DNA of 64,000 nt. It comes from Candidatus Goldiibacteriota bacterium HGW-Goldbacteria-1 (GTDB lineage Bacteria > Oederibacteriota > PGYV01). Shown in pieces: positions 43,456 to 52,873 of the stretch; within the stretch, counting starts at the first letter, position 1; each line of letters opens with the position of its first letter. The stretch spans positions 80,367-144,366 of the forward strand of contig PGYV01000006.1 in assembly GCA_002839855.1 (NCBI GenBank), in the 5' to 3' direction. The position numbers were made by a program, and so were the translations under genes. Below the pieces are notes generated by a model. The model searched no databases. It was not told the origin of the DNA and was given only the letters and a program-made list of their open reading frames with translations.

Positions 43456-44139
43456 GTGAAAAAATTAACCGTTATTCTTCTATCAGCCTTATTAGTTTCA
43501 GCATTTCTTATCGCGTGCAATAAAAATTCACCCTCATCACCGCAGGCGGAACAGGCAACAGCCACGCCTATCGGCACGTTTACAGTAACACCAACAATTA
43601 CCGCAACATCAACAATAACTCAAACATCAACCGTAACTCCCACAGTCACACTGACAGCAACTATGGACTGCGGTATAAAATTCGGTTCAAATTCCAATAG
43701 TTCAAGCGGAAGTTCGGGCCCCAATAATTTATACGCGCATAAATTTACCCCGAACGCGGAAACATCAGTTACGGCCCTTTCTATAGAAATGGCGGCAGCC
43801 GGCAAGTATTGCATTGGGATTTACAGCGATAATTCCGGAACCCCCGGCAGTATGCTTGCATGGACAGGCGTAAAAACAGCAGCTTCCGCCGGATGGTTCA
43901 CATCTTCACTTTCAACGCCTTACATTTTAACTGCGGGAACTGATTTCTGGTTCGTTTTCTCCGCGGATGAATGGGTGCCCGGCTCTACAGATGCCGCTTA
44001 TACAAGTTATAGCCGGTATGTCGGCGGCGAAACAACTATTGCAGCAATAGAAACAGCCGGAGTTATGCCAAGCGGAGGCACATGGACCACTTTCGCAAGT
44101 TACAGGCATCATTTATATGCATCGGGATGCTCTTACTGA
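43456..44139 (+). CDS. Thr/Pro-linker lipoprotein with beta-sandwich domain
   Basis: 227 residues from GTG. Lipobox FLIAC gives a lipidated Cys near residue 21. A 45-residue Thr/Pro linker (TITATSTITQTSTVTPTVT) follows, then a 150-residue domain with KYCIGIYSDNSGTPG, AGWFTSSLSTPYILTAGTDFWFVF, a pattern seen in secreted 'choice-of-anchor'-type beta-sandwich domains. No catalytic residues are obvious, so surface binding is the best guess. The linker type matches the exported proteins at 8.6-12.4 kb and 19.2-20.8 kb. GGGAG precedes the start. Confidence 0.7.
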   Translation: MKKLTVILLSALLVSAFLIACNKNSPSSPQAEQATATPIGTFTVTPTITATSTITQTSTVTPTVTLTATMDCGIKFGSNSNSSSGSSGPNNLYAHKFTPNAETSVTALSIEMAAAGKYCIGIYSDNSGTPGSMLAWTGVKTAASAGWFTSSLSTPYILTAGTDFWFVFSADEWVPGSTDAAYTSYSRYVGGETTIAAIETAGVMPSGGTWTTFASYRHHLYASGCSY

Positions 44140-44195
44140 GATATTATTTACACATAAAGTCATTGATTTAGTACTCTGATTTATCAAACAATTCA

Positions 44196-44226
44196 TACGG
44201 CAGGTATTTAAAAAATACCTGCCGTA
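44196..44226. repeat. 14-bp perfect hairpin after the lipoprotein
   Basis: TACGGCAGGTATTT and AAATACCTGCCGTA pair perfectly around AAA. Neither strand has a T-run after it, so it is not a standard intrinsic terminator, although it could stabilise the mRNA end. Confidence 0.6.
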
Positions 44227-44291
44227 GAAAATATCACCACAGATGTAAAAGATTCAGCATATTAAATATTAAAAATATTACATATTTTTAA

Positions 44292-44318
44292 TTGACTTTT
44301 TCGCAATAAATCTATAAT
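44292..44318 (+). promoter_or_regulatory. Promoter for rho
   Basis: TTGACT (44292-44297) and TATAAT (44313-44318) with a short 15-nt spacer. A leader of about 90 nt precedes the start codon; I could not identify an attenuator fold in it. Confidence 0.5.
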
Positions 44319-44415
44319 ATTGTTATGGAAGCAAAGTAATACAGGGACACATCCGTATGAAATTCCAAAAAAGGGCAGAAAATTTTCCCCTTTATAATCC
44401 CGGAGGTAATAATTA

Positions 44416-45672
44416 ATGAATGTAAATGAACTAAAAACAATGAAAGTATCCGAACTTCAGAAGATCGCAAAAGACATGAAGATTGACAACCTAAGCGGCC
44501 TTAAGAAACAGGATCTTATCATGAAGCTTATGGAGACCGAATCCCAGAAAGACGGGCTTGTTTTCGGGGAAGGCGTACTTGAAATTCTTCCCGACGGCTT
44601 TGGTTTTCTGCGCTCGCCAAACTATAACTATCTTCCGGGGCCGGATGACATTTACGTGTCGCCTTCGCAGATTCGCAAGTTTGACTTAAGGACAGGCGAT
44701 ATGATAGCCGGGCAGATACGCCCACCAAAAGAAGGGGAAAAATACTTCGCGCTTTTAAAAGTGGGCACTATTAACAGCGAAGACCCGGAAAAAATTAAAG
44801 ACAAAATTTTCTTTGATAACTTAACCCCGCTTTATCCGGAACATAAGATAAACCTTGAAACAAAAGACAGGGAAAACATTTCCATGAGGGTTATGGACCT
44901 TTTCACGCCTCTTGGCAAAGGCCAGAGGGCGCTTATAGTAGCCCCCCCAAGGACGGGTAAAACAGTCCTTCTTCAGAAAATAGCGAACAGCATCACCGAA
45001 AATCATCCGGAAATTTATTTAATAGTCCTTTTAATTGACGAGCGCCCTGAAGAAGTAACAGACATGGAACGCACGGTAAAAGGCGAAGTTGTCTCTTCCA
45101 CCTTTGACGAACCGCCTACAAGGCATATTCAGGTGGCTGAAATGGTCATTGAAAAAGCCAAAAGGCTTGTAGAAAGCAAAAGGGATGTTGTTATCCTGCT
45201 TGACAGTATCACAAGGCTTGCGCGCGCTTACAACTCTGTCGCGCCTTCCAGCGGAAAAGTCCTTTCCGGCGGTATTGACAGTAATGCATTACAAAAACCC
45301 AAACGCTTCTTTGGAGCAGCCAGGGCAATTGAAGAAGGCGGTTCATTGACTATCATAGCCACCGCCCTTATTGAAACAGGCAGCAAAATGGACGATGTTA
45401 TATTTGAAGAATTTAAGGGCACAGGCAACTGTGAAATAGACCTTTCCCGCGAACTTGCGGAAAAACGCCTTTACCCGGCAATTGACATCAGCAAGTCCGG
45501 CACAAGAAAAGAAGAGCTTCTGCTTTCAAGGGAAGAAATTAACAAACTGTGGATTCTTAGAAAAGCCCTTTTAAGCAAAATGAAGCCCGCGGAAATTATG
45601 GAATTCTTAGTTGACAAAATATCCAAAACAAAGAATAATAAGGCATTTATTGATGCCATGAAAACAGATTAA
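44416..45672 (+). CDS. rho: Transcription termination factor Rho
   Basis: 418 residues, standard bacterial Rho. An N-terminal Rho_N helix domain ([17 protein letters not shown]), a cold-shock-like RNA-binding domain ([20 protein letters not shown] within usual spacing) and the RecA-type ATPase with Walker A APPRTGKT near residue 176 and [14 protein letters not shown]. It is a hexameric RNA helicase that ends transcription. CGGAGG precedes the ATG. It heads rho-rpmE-thyX-DUF1385-prfA-prmC, a conserved order in many phyla. Confidence 0.98.
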   Translation: MNVNELKTMKVSELQKIAKDMKIDNLSGLKKQDLIMKLMETESQKDGLVFGEGVLEILPDGFGFLRSPNYNYLPGPDDIYVSPSQIRKFDLRTGDMIAGQIRPPKEGEKYFALLKVGTINSEDPEKIKDKIFFDNLTPLYPEHKINLETKDRENISMRVMDLFTPLGKGQRALIVAPPRTGKTVLLQKIANSITENHPEIYLIVLLIDERPEEVTDMERTVKGEVVSSTFDEPPTRHIQVAEMVIEKAKRLVESKRDVVILLDSITRLARAYNSVAPSSGKVLSGGIDSNALQKPKRFFGAARAIEEGGSLTIIATALIETGSKMDDVIFEEFKGTGNCEIDLSRELAEKRLYPAIDISKSGTRKEELLLSREEINKLWILRKALLSKMKPAEIMEFLVDKISKTKNNKAFIDAMKTD

Positions 45673-45688
45673 TGGAGGTACCAGAAAC

Positions 45689-45913
45689 ATGAAACAGGGA
45701 ATACACCCGGATTACAAAAAAGCAATGGTAGTTTGCGCCTGTGGCAATTCATTTGAAACAAACAGCACAGCGGGAGACTTAAAAGTGGAAGTATGTTCAA
45801 ACTGCCACCCATTCTATACAGGCGTTCAGAAGTTCCTTGACACTGACGGCAGGGTGGAAAAGTTTAAGAAAAGGGCTGCAAAAAGCACCAAGAAAGAGGA
45901 AACAAAGGCATAG
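45689..45913 (+). CDS. rpmE: 50S ribosomal protein L31 (zinc type)
   Basis: 74 residues. The zinc ribbon is intact: CAC near residues 16-18 and [10 protein letters not shown] near 37-40, making this the zinc-binding C+ form. The protein bridges the two ribosomal subunits. GGAGG precedes ATG. The basic Lys-rich tail ([15 protein letters not shown]) is longer than in E. coli but common in other groups. It sits immediately after rho. Confidence 0.97.
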   Translation: MKQGIHPDYKKAMVVCACGNSFETNSTAGDLKVEVCSNCHPFYTGVQKFLDTDGRVEKFKKRAAKSTKKEETKA

Positions 45914-45929
45914 CGGAAGTCCGGCGGAT

Positions 45930-46631
45930 ATGGCCGTGTTTGTAAAACTTCTGTCACATACAGCTGACGGCGAAAAAATAGCCGCCATTGCGGGTAAACT
46001 TTGTTATTCCAGCGGCGGCTATGATAAAATAACCGGAACACTTACCGATGAGACTATTGCTTCATTTATCAACAAAATAAATGACCTTGGCCATTATTCT
46101 GTCCTTGAACACATGTCTTTTAGTTTTATTATAGAAGGCGTGTCGCGTGCTTTGACACACCAGCTGGTGCGCCACAGAATCGCGTCTTATTCGCAGCAGA
46201 GCCAGCGATATGTAAACGAATCCGGTTTTGATTACATCACCCCACATACCATAGAAGACAAACCCGAACTTAAAAAACAGTTTGATTCCATGATGGATTC
46301 CATTAATACATTTTACAAGTCCATGACAGATGCCGGCATTCCTAAAGAAGATGCCAGGTATGCGCTTCCAAACGCGGCGGAAACTAAAATAGTGGTTACT
46401 ATGAACGCGCGGGAACTGCTGCACTTCTTTGAAAAAAGGTGCTGCAACAGGGCACAGTGGGAAATTCACGAAATGTCCGACCTGATGCTTGCAGAGGCAA
46501 AGATAGCTGCGCCTTTAATATTTAAAAACGCGGGGCCCGGCTGCGTAGGCGGTCCGTGCCCGGAAGGCAAGATGACCTGCGGTAAAATAACAGAGGTCAG
46601 AAAAAAATACAATTCTGACAACAAGGGATAA
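45930..46631 (+). CDS. thyX: Flavin-dependent thymidylate synthase ThyX
   Basis: 233 residues from ATG 45930; a longer frame runs back into rpmE but lacks a ribosome site. ThyX methylates dUMP to dTMP using FAD, NADPH and methylenetetrahydrofolate. The diagnostic motif RHRIASYSQQSQR (RHRxxSxxxxSxR) is present, as are PHTI, YALPNAAETKI and FFEKRCCNRAQWEI. Its product connects with the folate genes at 24.3-25.7 kb. No thyA is seen in the window. It is 2 nt before the next gene. Confidence 0.96.
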   Translation: MAVFVKLLSHTADGEKIAAIAGKLCYSSGGYDKITGTLTDETIASFINKINDLGHYSVLEHMSFSFIIEGVSRALTHQLVRHRIASYSQQSQRYVNESGFDYITPHTIEDKPELKKQFDSMMDSINTFYKSMTDAGIPKEDARYALPNAAETKIVVTMNARELLHFFEKRCCNRAQWEIHEMSDLMLAEAKIAAPLIFKNAGPGCVGGPCPEGKMTCGKITEVRKKYNSDNKG

Positions 46632-46633
46632 AA

Positions 46634-47629
46634 ATGAAGGTTAAAAAAACAAAAACACCCGCTTCCTGCAGTTCCAAAAAAATGAATGTGGGCGGACAGG
46701 CCGTTATTGAAGGCGTGCTTATGCGTTCGCCAAACTATTACGCGGTATCCGTGCGCCACAAAAACGGTACAATTAAATCAATGTCAGCGCCGGTTAATTC
46801 AATCACAAAAAAGTACCCGTTTTTAAAATGGCCTGTTTTAAGGGGATTTATTTCCCTTATAGAATCCATGACACTTGGGTTTAAAGCGCTTGATTATTCG
46901 GCACAGATATACGAAGAGGGGTACGAGAATAAAAAGAAAAAGAAATTATCCAAAGCAGAAACAGAAAAAAAAGAGAAAAAAGAAAAATTGGAAATGACAG
47001 TCACTTATATTATATCCTTTGCCTTTGCGCTTTTCCTTTTTATTTACCTTCCGGTGCAGGGAACCAAACTGCTGGAAAAAGCGCTTCCCGGGCTTGCGGA
47101 AAACAGGGTCTGGTTTAACCTTATAGTTGTTACCTTTAAACTTGCGATATTTTTCCTGTATATCTGGGCAATTTCCTTTATGGAAGACGTTAAACGCCTT
47201 TTTATGTACCACGGCGCGGAACACAAAGCCATTTATACTTTTGAAGACGGCAAGAAACTTACTCAAAAAAACATGCTGCCATACACAACGCTTCACCCAA
47301 GATGCGGCACAGCTTTTATTTTTCTGACAATGCTTGTAAGCATAATAATTTTTGTGCTTTTACTTCCGCCGGAATTTAAGATCTGGCAGAGAATACTGCT
47401 GGAAATTCCGCTTTTAATCCCAATTGCGGGACTGTCATATGAACTGTTAAAATTCTCTGATAAATTTCAGAATAACTTTTTTATAAAAATCCTTATAGCG
47501 CCGGGGCTGGCTTTTCAGAAAATAACCACAAAAGAACCGGATGCTAAGATGCTTGAAGTTGCCGCAAATTCAATTAATGAAGTTTTAAAACTGGAAAAAA
47601 AGCATAGACCCGCAGCAGTAAAACTTTAG
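46634..47629 (+). CDS. DUF1385 (YqhQ-like) membrane protein
   Basis: 331 residues. The family core is clear: GGQAVIEGVLMRSPNYYAVSVR near residue 20 (read within family spacing), MYHGAEHKAIYTFEDG, LHPRCGTAFIFL. Four to five membrane segments lie between residues 115 and 290. A Lys-rich linker (KKKKKLSKAETEKKEKKE) precedes the first one. Function unknown in general; the family regularly sits upstream of prfA, as here. It lies 2 nt after thyX and is followed by an intrinsic terminator before prfA. Confidence 0.9.
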   Translation: MKVKKTKTPASCSSKKMNVGGQAVIEGVLMRSPNYYAVSVRHKNGTIKSMSAPVNSITKKYPFLKWPVLRGFISLIESMTLGFKALDYSAQIYEEGYENKKKKKLSKAETEKKEKKEKLEMTVTYIISFAFALFLFIYLPVQGTKLLEKALPGLAENRVWFNLIVVTFKLAIFFLYIWAISFMEDVKRLFMYHGAEHKAIYTFEDGKKLTQKNMLPYTTLHPRCGTAFIFLTMLVSIIIFVLLLPPEFKIWQRILLEIPLLIPIAGLSYELLKFSDKFQNNFFIKILIAPGLAFQKITTKEPDAKMLEVAANSINEVLKLEKKHRPAAVKL

Positions 47630-47642
47630 CTGTTTATATAAG

Positions 47643-47685
47643 CACCCGGCCTGCCCTTTGTAAGGGAGTAGCGGGTGTTTTTTTT
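47643..47685 (+). terminator. Intrinsic terminator between DUF1385 and prfA
   Basis: Outer stem CACCCG / CGGGTG and inner CCCTT / AAGGG around TGT, then eight T. Confidence 0.8.
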
Positions 47686-47725
47686 ATATATAAAAATACA
47701 ATTTAACTTAACCGGAGGCAATAAA

Positions 47726-48793
47726 GTGTTTGAAAAAGCGGCAAAAATAAAACGCGAATATGAAAAATTAACAGCGGAACTTTCCGACCCGCAGATAATT
47801 TCCAACAACGAACTTTTCCAGAAAAAAGCAAGGCAGCATTCGGAATATTCGGAAATAGTGGAGATATATGACGCCTATACAACGCTTGACCACGCCATAA
47901 AAGACGCCGACCACATGATGCGCACAGAGCAGGAAAAAGAACTTGTAGATATGGCAAAAGCGGAAATTGAAGATTTAACACCCAAACTGGAAAAGAAGCG
48001 CGAAGAATTAAGAATAATACTTACCCCAAGCGACCCTAACGATAAAAAGAACGCAATAGTGGAAATCCGCGCCGGTACAGGCGGCGATGAAGCCGGAATT
48101 TTTGCGGGCGACTTGTACCGCATGTATGTTAAGTACGCGGAAAACCACGGATTTTCAATTGAAACCGTTACAAGCAGCCCCACGGAACTTGGAGGTTTTA
48201 AGGAAATAATATTTTTTGTAAACGGGAAAGGTGCTTATGGCAAACTGCGCTATGAAAGCGGCGCGCACAGGGTACAGCGCGTTCCCGATACAGAGACCAG
48301 CGGCAGGGTTCACACTTCCGCGGCAACAGTATATGTACTGCCGGAACAGGAAGAAAAAGAATTTAATTTAAACATGGCTGAAATACGCATAGACGTATGC
48401 CGCGCGTCCGGCGCAGGCGGACAGCATGTCAACAGGACTGAATCCGCGGTAAGGGCGCACCACATACCCACAGGTATTGAGGTTTACTGCCAGGACGGAA
48501 GGTCACAGATAAAAAATAAAGAAAAGGCGCTTTCAATTCTGTCCGCAAGGGTTAAAGCCAAGACCGAAGGCGATGAAAAGGCGATTACCGACAGCGAAAG
48601 GCGTTCGCAGATTGGTTCCGGCGACCGCAGCGAAAAAATAAGGACATACAATTATCCGCAGAACAGGGTAACCGACCACAGGATTGGCCTTACATCATAC
48701 AACCTTGAAGGCGTAATGCAGGGCGACATTGACCAGTTTATAGAAAAACTTAGCGAAGAGAACACCAAAAAGTTAATGGAAAAAAGCATCTGA
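47726..48793 (+). CDS. prfA: Peptide chain release factor 1
   Basis: 355 residues starting at GTG 47726 behind CGGAGG. RF1 reads UAA and UAG. The catalytic GGQ is in SGAGGQHVNRTESAVR near residue 231, and the stop-recognition region in PDTETSGRVHTSAATVYVLP carries the family's PxT-like tripeptide in the usual variant position (HTSAATV). The start ATG further upstream at 47675 lies in the terminator T-tract and is rejected. prmC, whose product methylates the GGQ glutamine, follows 4 nt later. Confidence 0.97.
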   Translation: MFEKAAKIKREYEKLTAELSDPQIISNNELFQKKARQHSEYSEIVEIYDAYTTLDHAIKDADHMMRTEQEKELVDMAKAEIEDLTPKLEKKREELRIILTPSDPNDKKNAIVEIRAGTGGDEAGIFAGDLYRMYVKYAENHGFSIETVTSSPTELGGFKEIIFFVNGKGAYGKLRYESGAHRVQRVPDTETSGRVHTSAATVYVLPEQEEKEFNLNMAEIRIDVCRASGAGGQHVNRTESAVRAHHIPTGIEVYCQDGRSQIKNKEKALSILSARVKAKTEGDEKAITDSERRSQIGSGDRSEKIRTYNYPQNRVTDHRIGLTSYNLEGVMQGDIDQFIEKLSEENTKKLMEKSI

Positions 48794-48797
48794 TATT

Positions 48798-49670
48798 ATG
48801 AAAATATACGAAGCTCTTAACAAAGCCGCGGATTATATTTCAGACGGCAGGGGGCTTGATAAACAGGTTTCAAAATTTGAAGCCGCGGAACTTTTGATGT
48901 TTCTTACCGGTATTGACAAGCCCTCTTTATATGCCCGCTTTCAGGACAGTCTTCCCGGCATGTCCGCAAAAAAGCTGTTTAAGCTTGCCCATAAAAGGGC
49001 GGCAGGAATGCCGCTGCAATATCTGACAGGTACGGCTTTTTTTTACGGCAATGAATTTGCCTGCAGAAAAGGCGTGCTGATTCCACGGCAGGATACCGAA
49101 GCGGTAATAGAGGCGGTAAAATCACTTCCGCTTAAACCCAAAACACAGGCGGCAGAGCTTGGCCCCGGCAGCGGAATAATAAGCGTGACCCTGTGCCTGG
49201 AATGCCCCAAAATAGCCCATATAACAGCCATAGACATATCAAAAAAAGCAATATCGCTTACTAACCTTAACGCAAAGAAGTACGGCGTAAAAGGGCGTAT
49301 AACAGCTAAATCGGGCAATTTTTTTACCTTAACCCGCAAATCACCCTTGAAATTTGACATTATCATATCCAACCCCCCGTATATAACAAAAACGGCCATG
49401 TCCAAACTGCAAAAAGAGGTATTACACGAACCCGCAGCCGCCCTTACCGACAAAAAAGACGGGCTTTCATTTTATAAAAGGCTTGCCTCTGCCGGAGTGA
49501 ACATTTTAAACCCCGGCGGTTATATGGTTTTGGAAATTGGGGATAACATGGAAGAGGACATTAAAAAAGTTTTCCACAACAAGAACTGGACATACCTATC
49601 CACATTTAACGACTTCAAAGGGATGAAAAGAGCAGTCATATTTCAACTAATCACACATAAAAATAATTAA
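48798..49670 (+). CDS. prmC: Release factor glutamine methyltransferase PrmC
   Basis: 290 residues. N-terminal helical domain, then a Rossmann-type SAM domain: VLIPRQDTEAVIE, AELGPGSGIISVT (SAM loop) and IISNPPYITK near residue 192, whose NPPY binds the target glutamine. It N5-methylates the Gln of the GGQ motif in release factors. Start follows prfA by 4 nt, so the pair is co-translated. The SAM loop has GPGSG where most members have GTGSG, a tolerated variant. Confidence 0.94.
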   Translation: MKIYEALNKAADYISDGRGLDKQVSKFEAAELLMFLTGIDKPSLYARFQDSLPGMSAKKLFKLAHKRAAGMPLQYLTGTAFFYGNEFACRKGVLIPRQDTEAVIEAVKSLPLKPKTQAAELGPGSGIISVTLCLECPKIAHITAIDISKKAISLTNLNAKKYGVKGRITAKSGNFFTLTRKSPLKFDIIISNPPYITKTAMSKLQKEVLHEPAAALTDKKDGLSFYKRLASAGVNILNPGGYMVLEIGDNMEEDIKKVFHNKNWTYLSTFNDFKGMKRAVIFQLITHKNN

Positions 49671-49673
49671 AGT

Positions 49674-49706
49674 AAAACACAAACAAAATCATCTATGTGT
49701 TTTTTT
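49674..49706 (+). terminator. Weak A/T-rich terminator after prmC
   Basis: AAAACACA pairs with TGTGTTTT around a 14-nt loop and is followed by T-rich sequence. Stability is low. Confidence 0.4.
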
Positions 49707-49919
49707 ATCAAGAACATTTTCGTTTTATTAAAGCGTCCATGCAATAGATTCTACAAAAAAATAAACAATAAAATATATTTATTAATTTATTCGCAGAAAG
49801 AAACAACAGCGCCGCTTATCATTTTTAGCGTTTTATTTAAGCGAGATTTTTTATAAACCTTTTTAAAATATATGATAATATATACTTATTTTCAAACACG
49901 CATTCACCAGGAGAATATT

Positions 49920-52136
49920 TTGGAAAATAACAGAATTATCAGATTTGTATCGGTAATAGCGGGCTTTATTCTTATCGTAATCGGGCAATCTTTAATGTAC
50001 GCAAAGCCGCATGCTTTGCCGGGCGCTTATTTTTTTCTGCTTTCTCTTATCCCTTTTTTCATCGCAATAAAACACGACAAAGGCGCGGAACTTCTTGGAA
50101 AACTGCCTTTTTTAAAAGATATTTTTGAAAAACCGGGAAAATTTGAAATAATAGGGTTTGCTATATTTTTCATAACCGCGGCTTTCTTCAGGTTTCACAG
50201 TTTGGACACGGTGCCTATGGGATCCTTCCGTGATGAAGGAAAGGCCGTCAAAGACGCAATGGATATCATAAGGGGCGTCACGCCAAACGGCGCCGATTCC
50301 GCCCTGCCCATATATATCAGGGCTATCACCGATAACCCCGCTTTATATAACTATTTCATGGGCGGCCTTTTCCCGTTTATCGGCGAAGGTATAATGGGGG
50401 CAAGGGCCGCGACAGCTATCGCGGGGCTTTTAGCGGCGGTAAGTTTTTATTTCCTTATACGGTATATGCTTGGCTGGAAAACGGCATTTTTTACGTCAAT
50501 GTTTTTTGCCTTTGGCATTTACCCGGTTGCATATAGCCGGCTTGTTTATCACGCGGGATTTGCCATATTGCCGTTTATTATCTCTTTATTCTACGCGGTA
50601 AAAATTTACAACGAAAGGAAAACTGCCGATTTTATTATTTTCGGAATCGCTCTCGCATTATCCGTTCAGACATATCAGGCAGCGCGAATTGTGCCTGTTG
50701 CATATTTACTGTTTATCATAGGGGCATTATTCATTGACAGGGGATTTTTAAAAGCTAATTATATAAAATTATTCGCCGCATTTATAACAGCGGTTATATT
50801 TATGGTCCCGTTTCTGGTATATGTCATGGAACATTTTGACTCTTTCATGATGAGAGCTTCCGGTTTATATCTTATGCAGGTGCAAAACAGGCACCATTGG
50901 CTGCACGAAAATCCCATACTAAATTATCTAATCAGCATAAAAAAAGTGCTTCTTATGTTCAATCATAGCGGCAGTAACGCCATAAACCTTGGTGCATATA
51001 ACGGGTTGCCCCTTATGGACTTTCTTACAGGCATATTTGCCGCCGCCGGATTTTTTATGCTTTTAGCGGCAGCTTTTACCGGTAATCTTTTCGGAATCAT
51101 TTTCGTCTTCACATTTATCCTATTCGCGGCCGCCGCGGCCGCTTTCATAGAAGCGCCGTACCCAAGCAGATCTGTTATGACCATGCCTTTGATTTATATT
51201 TTTACCGCCTTTGGTTTGTCGGGATTAATCCGTTCCGCGTCATCGGCAGGGAAAAAAATTATATATGTATTAATCTCTTTAGCCGTCGTTCTTGCAGGTG
51301 TTATTAATTATGACAAGTATTTTATAAAATACGGCAGGCACAAATACGCATACCGCGCTTTTGAAACAGAAAAAAGGGAAGCCGCGGAATATGTGATAAA
51401 ATTGGGCGGCAGCTGGCAGGCCATAATGACGCCGTATTTTATGTTCGGATCAGAGCAAAACACTCCCGATGTTACGATAGCCTTTATGGCAAAGAAAAAA
51501 AATAATTATGAAAAACTTACAACCGGTTATAACTTTCCCGTTAATCCCGCTTACGGAAAAAATTATGTTTACATTCTGGAAAGGGAATATTTCTCTATGC
51601 TTCCGGCCCTTCAGGCATATTATCCGGCAGGAGAGCGTGTTGATTTTATGGAAAAATATAACGACGAAAAAGTAATAGCTTTTATCGCCTACAAAGTTCC
51701 TTATGAAGAAGCCCTAAAAGGTTTATCTGACAGCCCCGAAAGGGGGCTTACTGCACGTTATTATTCCGGCGGCAACTGCGGTTACGGCGAATTGCTTGAA
51801 GTGCGGTCAGAACCCATGATACTTCACGAATGGGCATATTTTCCTAAAAATGCAAACCATTTTACCGTCTGCTGGGACGGCAAGATAAGGATAGACACGC
51901 CTGGAAAGTATATTTTTGACGTAAAAACAAACGAAAGAAAAGAACTGCTTATAGATAACAACCTTATTCTGTCAGGCAATCAGACAAAAGCCGAAATTGA
52001 ACTTTCAAAGGGCATGCATGACATTCACGTTATGTACAGAAATAACGGCAGAAATTGGTTTGGTTTATGGTGGGCCAGGCCTGACAAAGGCATTTTGGAA
52101 ACGGTCCCGATGGATAACCTTTATCCGCAGAAATAA
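49920..52136 (+). CDS. GT39-type membrane glycosyltransferase with C-terminal PA14-like domain
   Basis: About 738 residues from TTG 49920, which has AGGAG 6 nt upstream. A frame start at 49872 lacks such a site. Roughly twelve membrane helices carry the ArnT/PMT-type (GT39) layout with the acidic first-loop motif GSFRDEGKAVKD. The last 130 residues form an extracytoplasmic PA14-like beta-sandwich: GLTARYYSGGN, EWAYFPKN, FTVCWDGKIRI, PGKYIFDVKTNERKEL, GMHDIHVMYRNNG. The enzyme would transfer a sugar from a polyprenyl carrier to an outer acceptor, and PA14 domains bind carbohydrate, so the fusion may hold the acceptor glycan. Substrate unknown. Confidence 0.82.
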   Translation: MENNRIIRFVSVIAGFILIVIGQSLMYAKPHALPGAYFFLLSLIPFFIAIKHDKGAELLGKLPFLKDIFEKPGKFEIIGFAIFFITAAFFRFHSLDTVPMGSFRDEGKAVKDAMDIIRGVTPNGADSALPIYIRAITDNPALYNYFMGGLFPFIGEGIMGARAATAIAGLLAAVSFYFLIRYMLGWKTAFFTSMFFAFGIYPVAYSRLVYHAGFAILPFIISLFYAVKIYNERKTADFIIFGIALALSVQTYQAARIVPVAYLLFIIGALFIDRGFLKANYIKLFAAFITAVIFMVPFLVYVMEHFDSFMMRASGLYLMQVQNRHHWLHENPILNYLISIKKVLLMFNHSGSNAINLGAYNGLPLMDFLTGIFAAAGFFMLLAAAFTGNLFGIIFVFTFILFAAAAAAFIEAPYPSRSVMTMPLIYIFTAFGLSGLIRSASSAGKKIIYVLISLAVVLAGVINYDKYFIKYGRHKYAYRAFETEKREAAEYVIKLGGSWQAIMTPYFMFGSEQNTPDVTIAFMAKKKNNYEKLTTGYNFPVNPAYGKNYVYILEREYFSMLPALQAYYPAGERVDFMEKYNDEKVIAFIAYKVPYEEALKGLSDSPERGLTARYYSGGNCGYGELLEVRSEPMILHEWAYFPKNANHFTVCWDGKIRIDTPGKYIFDVKTNERKELLIDNNLILSGNQTKAEIELSKGMHDIHVMYRNNGRNWFGLWWARPDKGILETVPMDNLYPQK

Positions 52137-52165
52137 AGACACGGGCCGTACCCCTTATCCGCGTC

Positions 52166-52204
52166 TTGACATATACGTATTAAATTGATAACATTATACG
52201 TATA
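52166..52204 (+). promoter_or_regulatory. Promoter with two TATACGTAT operator-like sites for the TA operon
   Basis: TTGACA (52166-52171), 17-nt spacer, TAACAT (52189-52194). Two copies of the self-complementary TATACGTAT(A) lie at 52172-52181 and 52195-52204, 23 nt centre to centre. One sits in the spacer and one just after the -10. The second overlaps the start of the ribosome site. Confidence 0.65.
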
Positions 52205-52214
52205 GGAGGTGCTT

Positions 52215-52460
52215 ATGACAAAACTTACGCTTCTGCTTGATGAAAATACAATAAAAAAGGCAAAACTGACCGCAAAAAAGAATAAAACTTCCGTATCTAA
52301 AATGGCTGCATCATATTTTGAATCACTTACGGCGCACACCGAAGATAATTATAATGATTTGCCGGTTTTAAAGGAAATCTCCGGTGTAATATACGGAAAA
52401 GAACAGGATTACAATCCTAAAGAAGAATACAAGAAACATATACGGAAAAAATATAAATGA
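52215..52460 (+). CDS. Antitoxin of a VapBC-like toxin-antitoxin pair (DUF6364-like)
   Basis: 81 residues from ATG 52215 behind AGGAGG. The N-terminus TKLTLLLDENTIKKAKLTAKK is a ribbon-helix-helix of the DUF6364 type (a DNA-binding antitoxin), and the C-terminal tail with basic and acidic residues would wrap the toxin. Stop overlaps the toxin start (ATGA, 4 nt). Autoregulation through the paired TATACGTAT sites is likely. Confidence 0.8.
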   Translation: MTKLTLLLDENTIKKAKLTAKKNKTSVSKMAASYFESLTAHTEDNYNDLPVLKEISGVIYGKEQDYNPKEEYKKHIRKKYK

Positions 52461-52873
52461 AAACCGTTCTTTTTGATGCTAATGTAATACTTGATATTCA
52501 TCTAAAAAGAAAGAACACTTATAACGCTTCTATGGCTGCCGTAGCCGCGGCAAAAAGGCATGGCCTAAAAACATATTTGTCGGCTGTAAGCATCAGTATA
52601 ATTCATTATATCCTTGAAAAAGAAACAGACAGGACAACTGCCATAAAAATACTGGAAAAAACCAAAATGCTTTTTGACATAGCGCCTGTTGACGCAAAAG
52701 CCGTTGATATGTCCATTGTATCTGATTTTAAAGACTTCGAGGATGCACTGCAGTATTATTCGGCAATCGGCGTAAAGGCGGACTGCATTGTAACGGGCAA
52801 TAAAAAGGACTATAAGCATTCAGTAATTCCTGTTTTAGCTCCCGAAGAATTTCAACTGCGTTTAAACAGATAA
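52457..52873 (+). CDS. PIN-domain toxin (VapC-like)
   Basis: 138 residues, PIN fold of the PIN_3 type: FDANVILDI carries the first catalytic Asp (residue 7), and the acidic pair in DFKDFEDALQYYSA and the Asp/Asn in ADCIVTGNKKDY complete the usual metal site. Members are RNases that cleave tRNA or rRNA when freed from the antitoxin. It overlaps the antitoxin gene by 4 nt. The pair interrupts a stretch of two GT39-type genes and could be a recent insertion, though no mobility gene or repeat flanks it. Confidence 0.85.
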   Translation: MKTVLFDANVILDIHLKRKNTYNASMAAVAAAKRHGLKTYLSAVSISIIHYILEKETDRTTAIKILEKTKMLFDIAPVDAKAVDMSIVSDFKDFEDALQYYSAIGVKADCIVTGNKKDYKHSVIPVLAPEEFQLRLNR

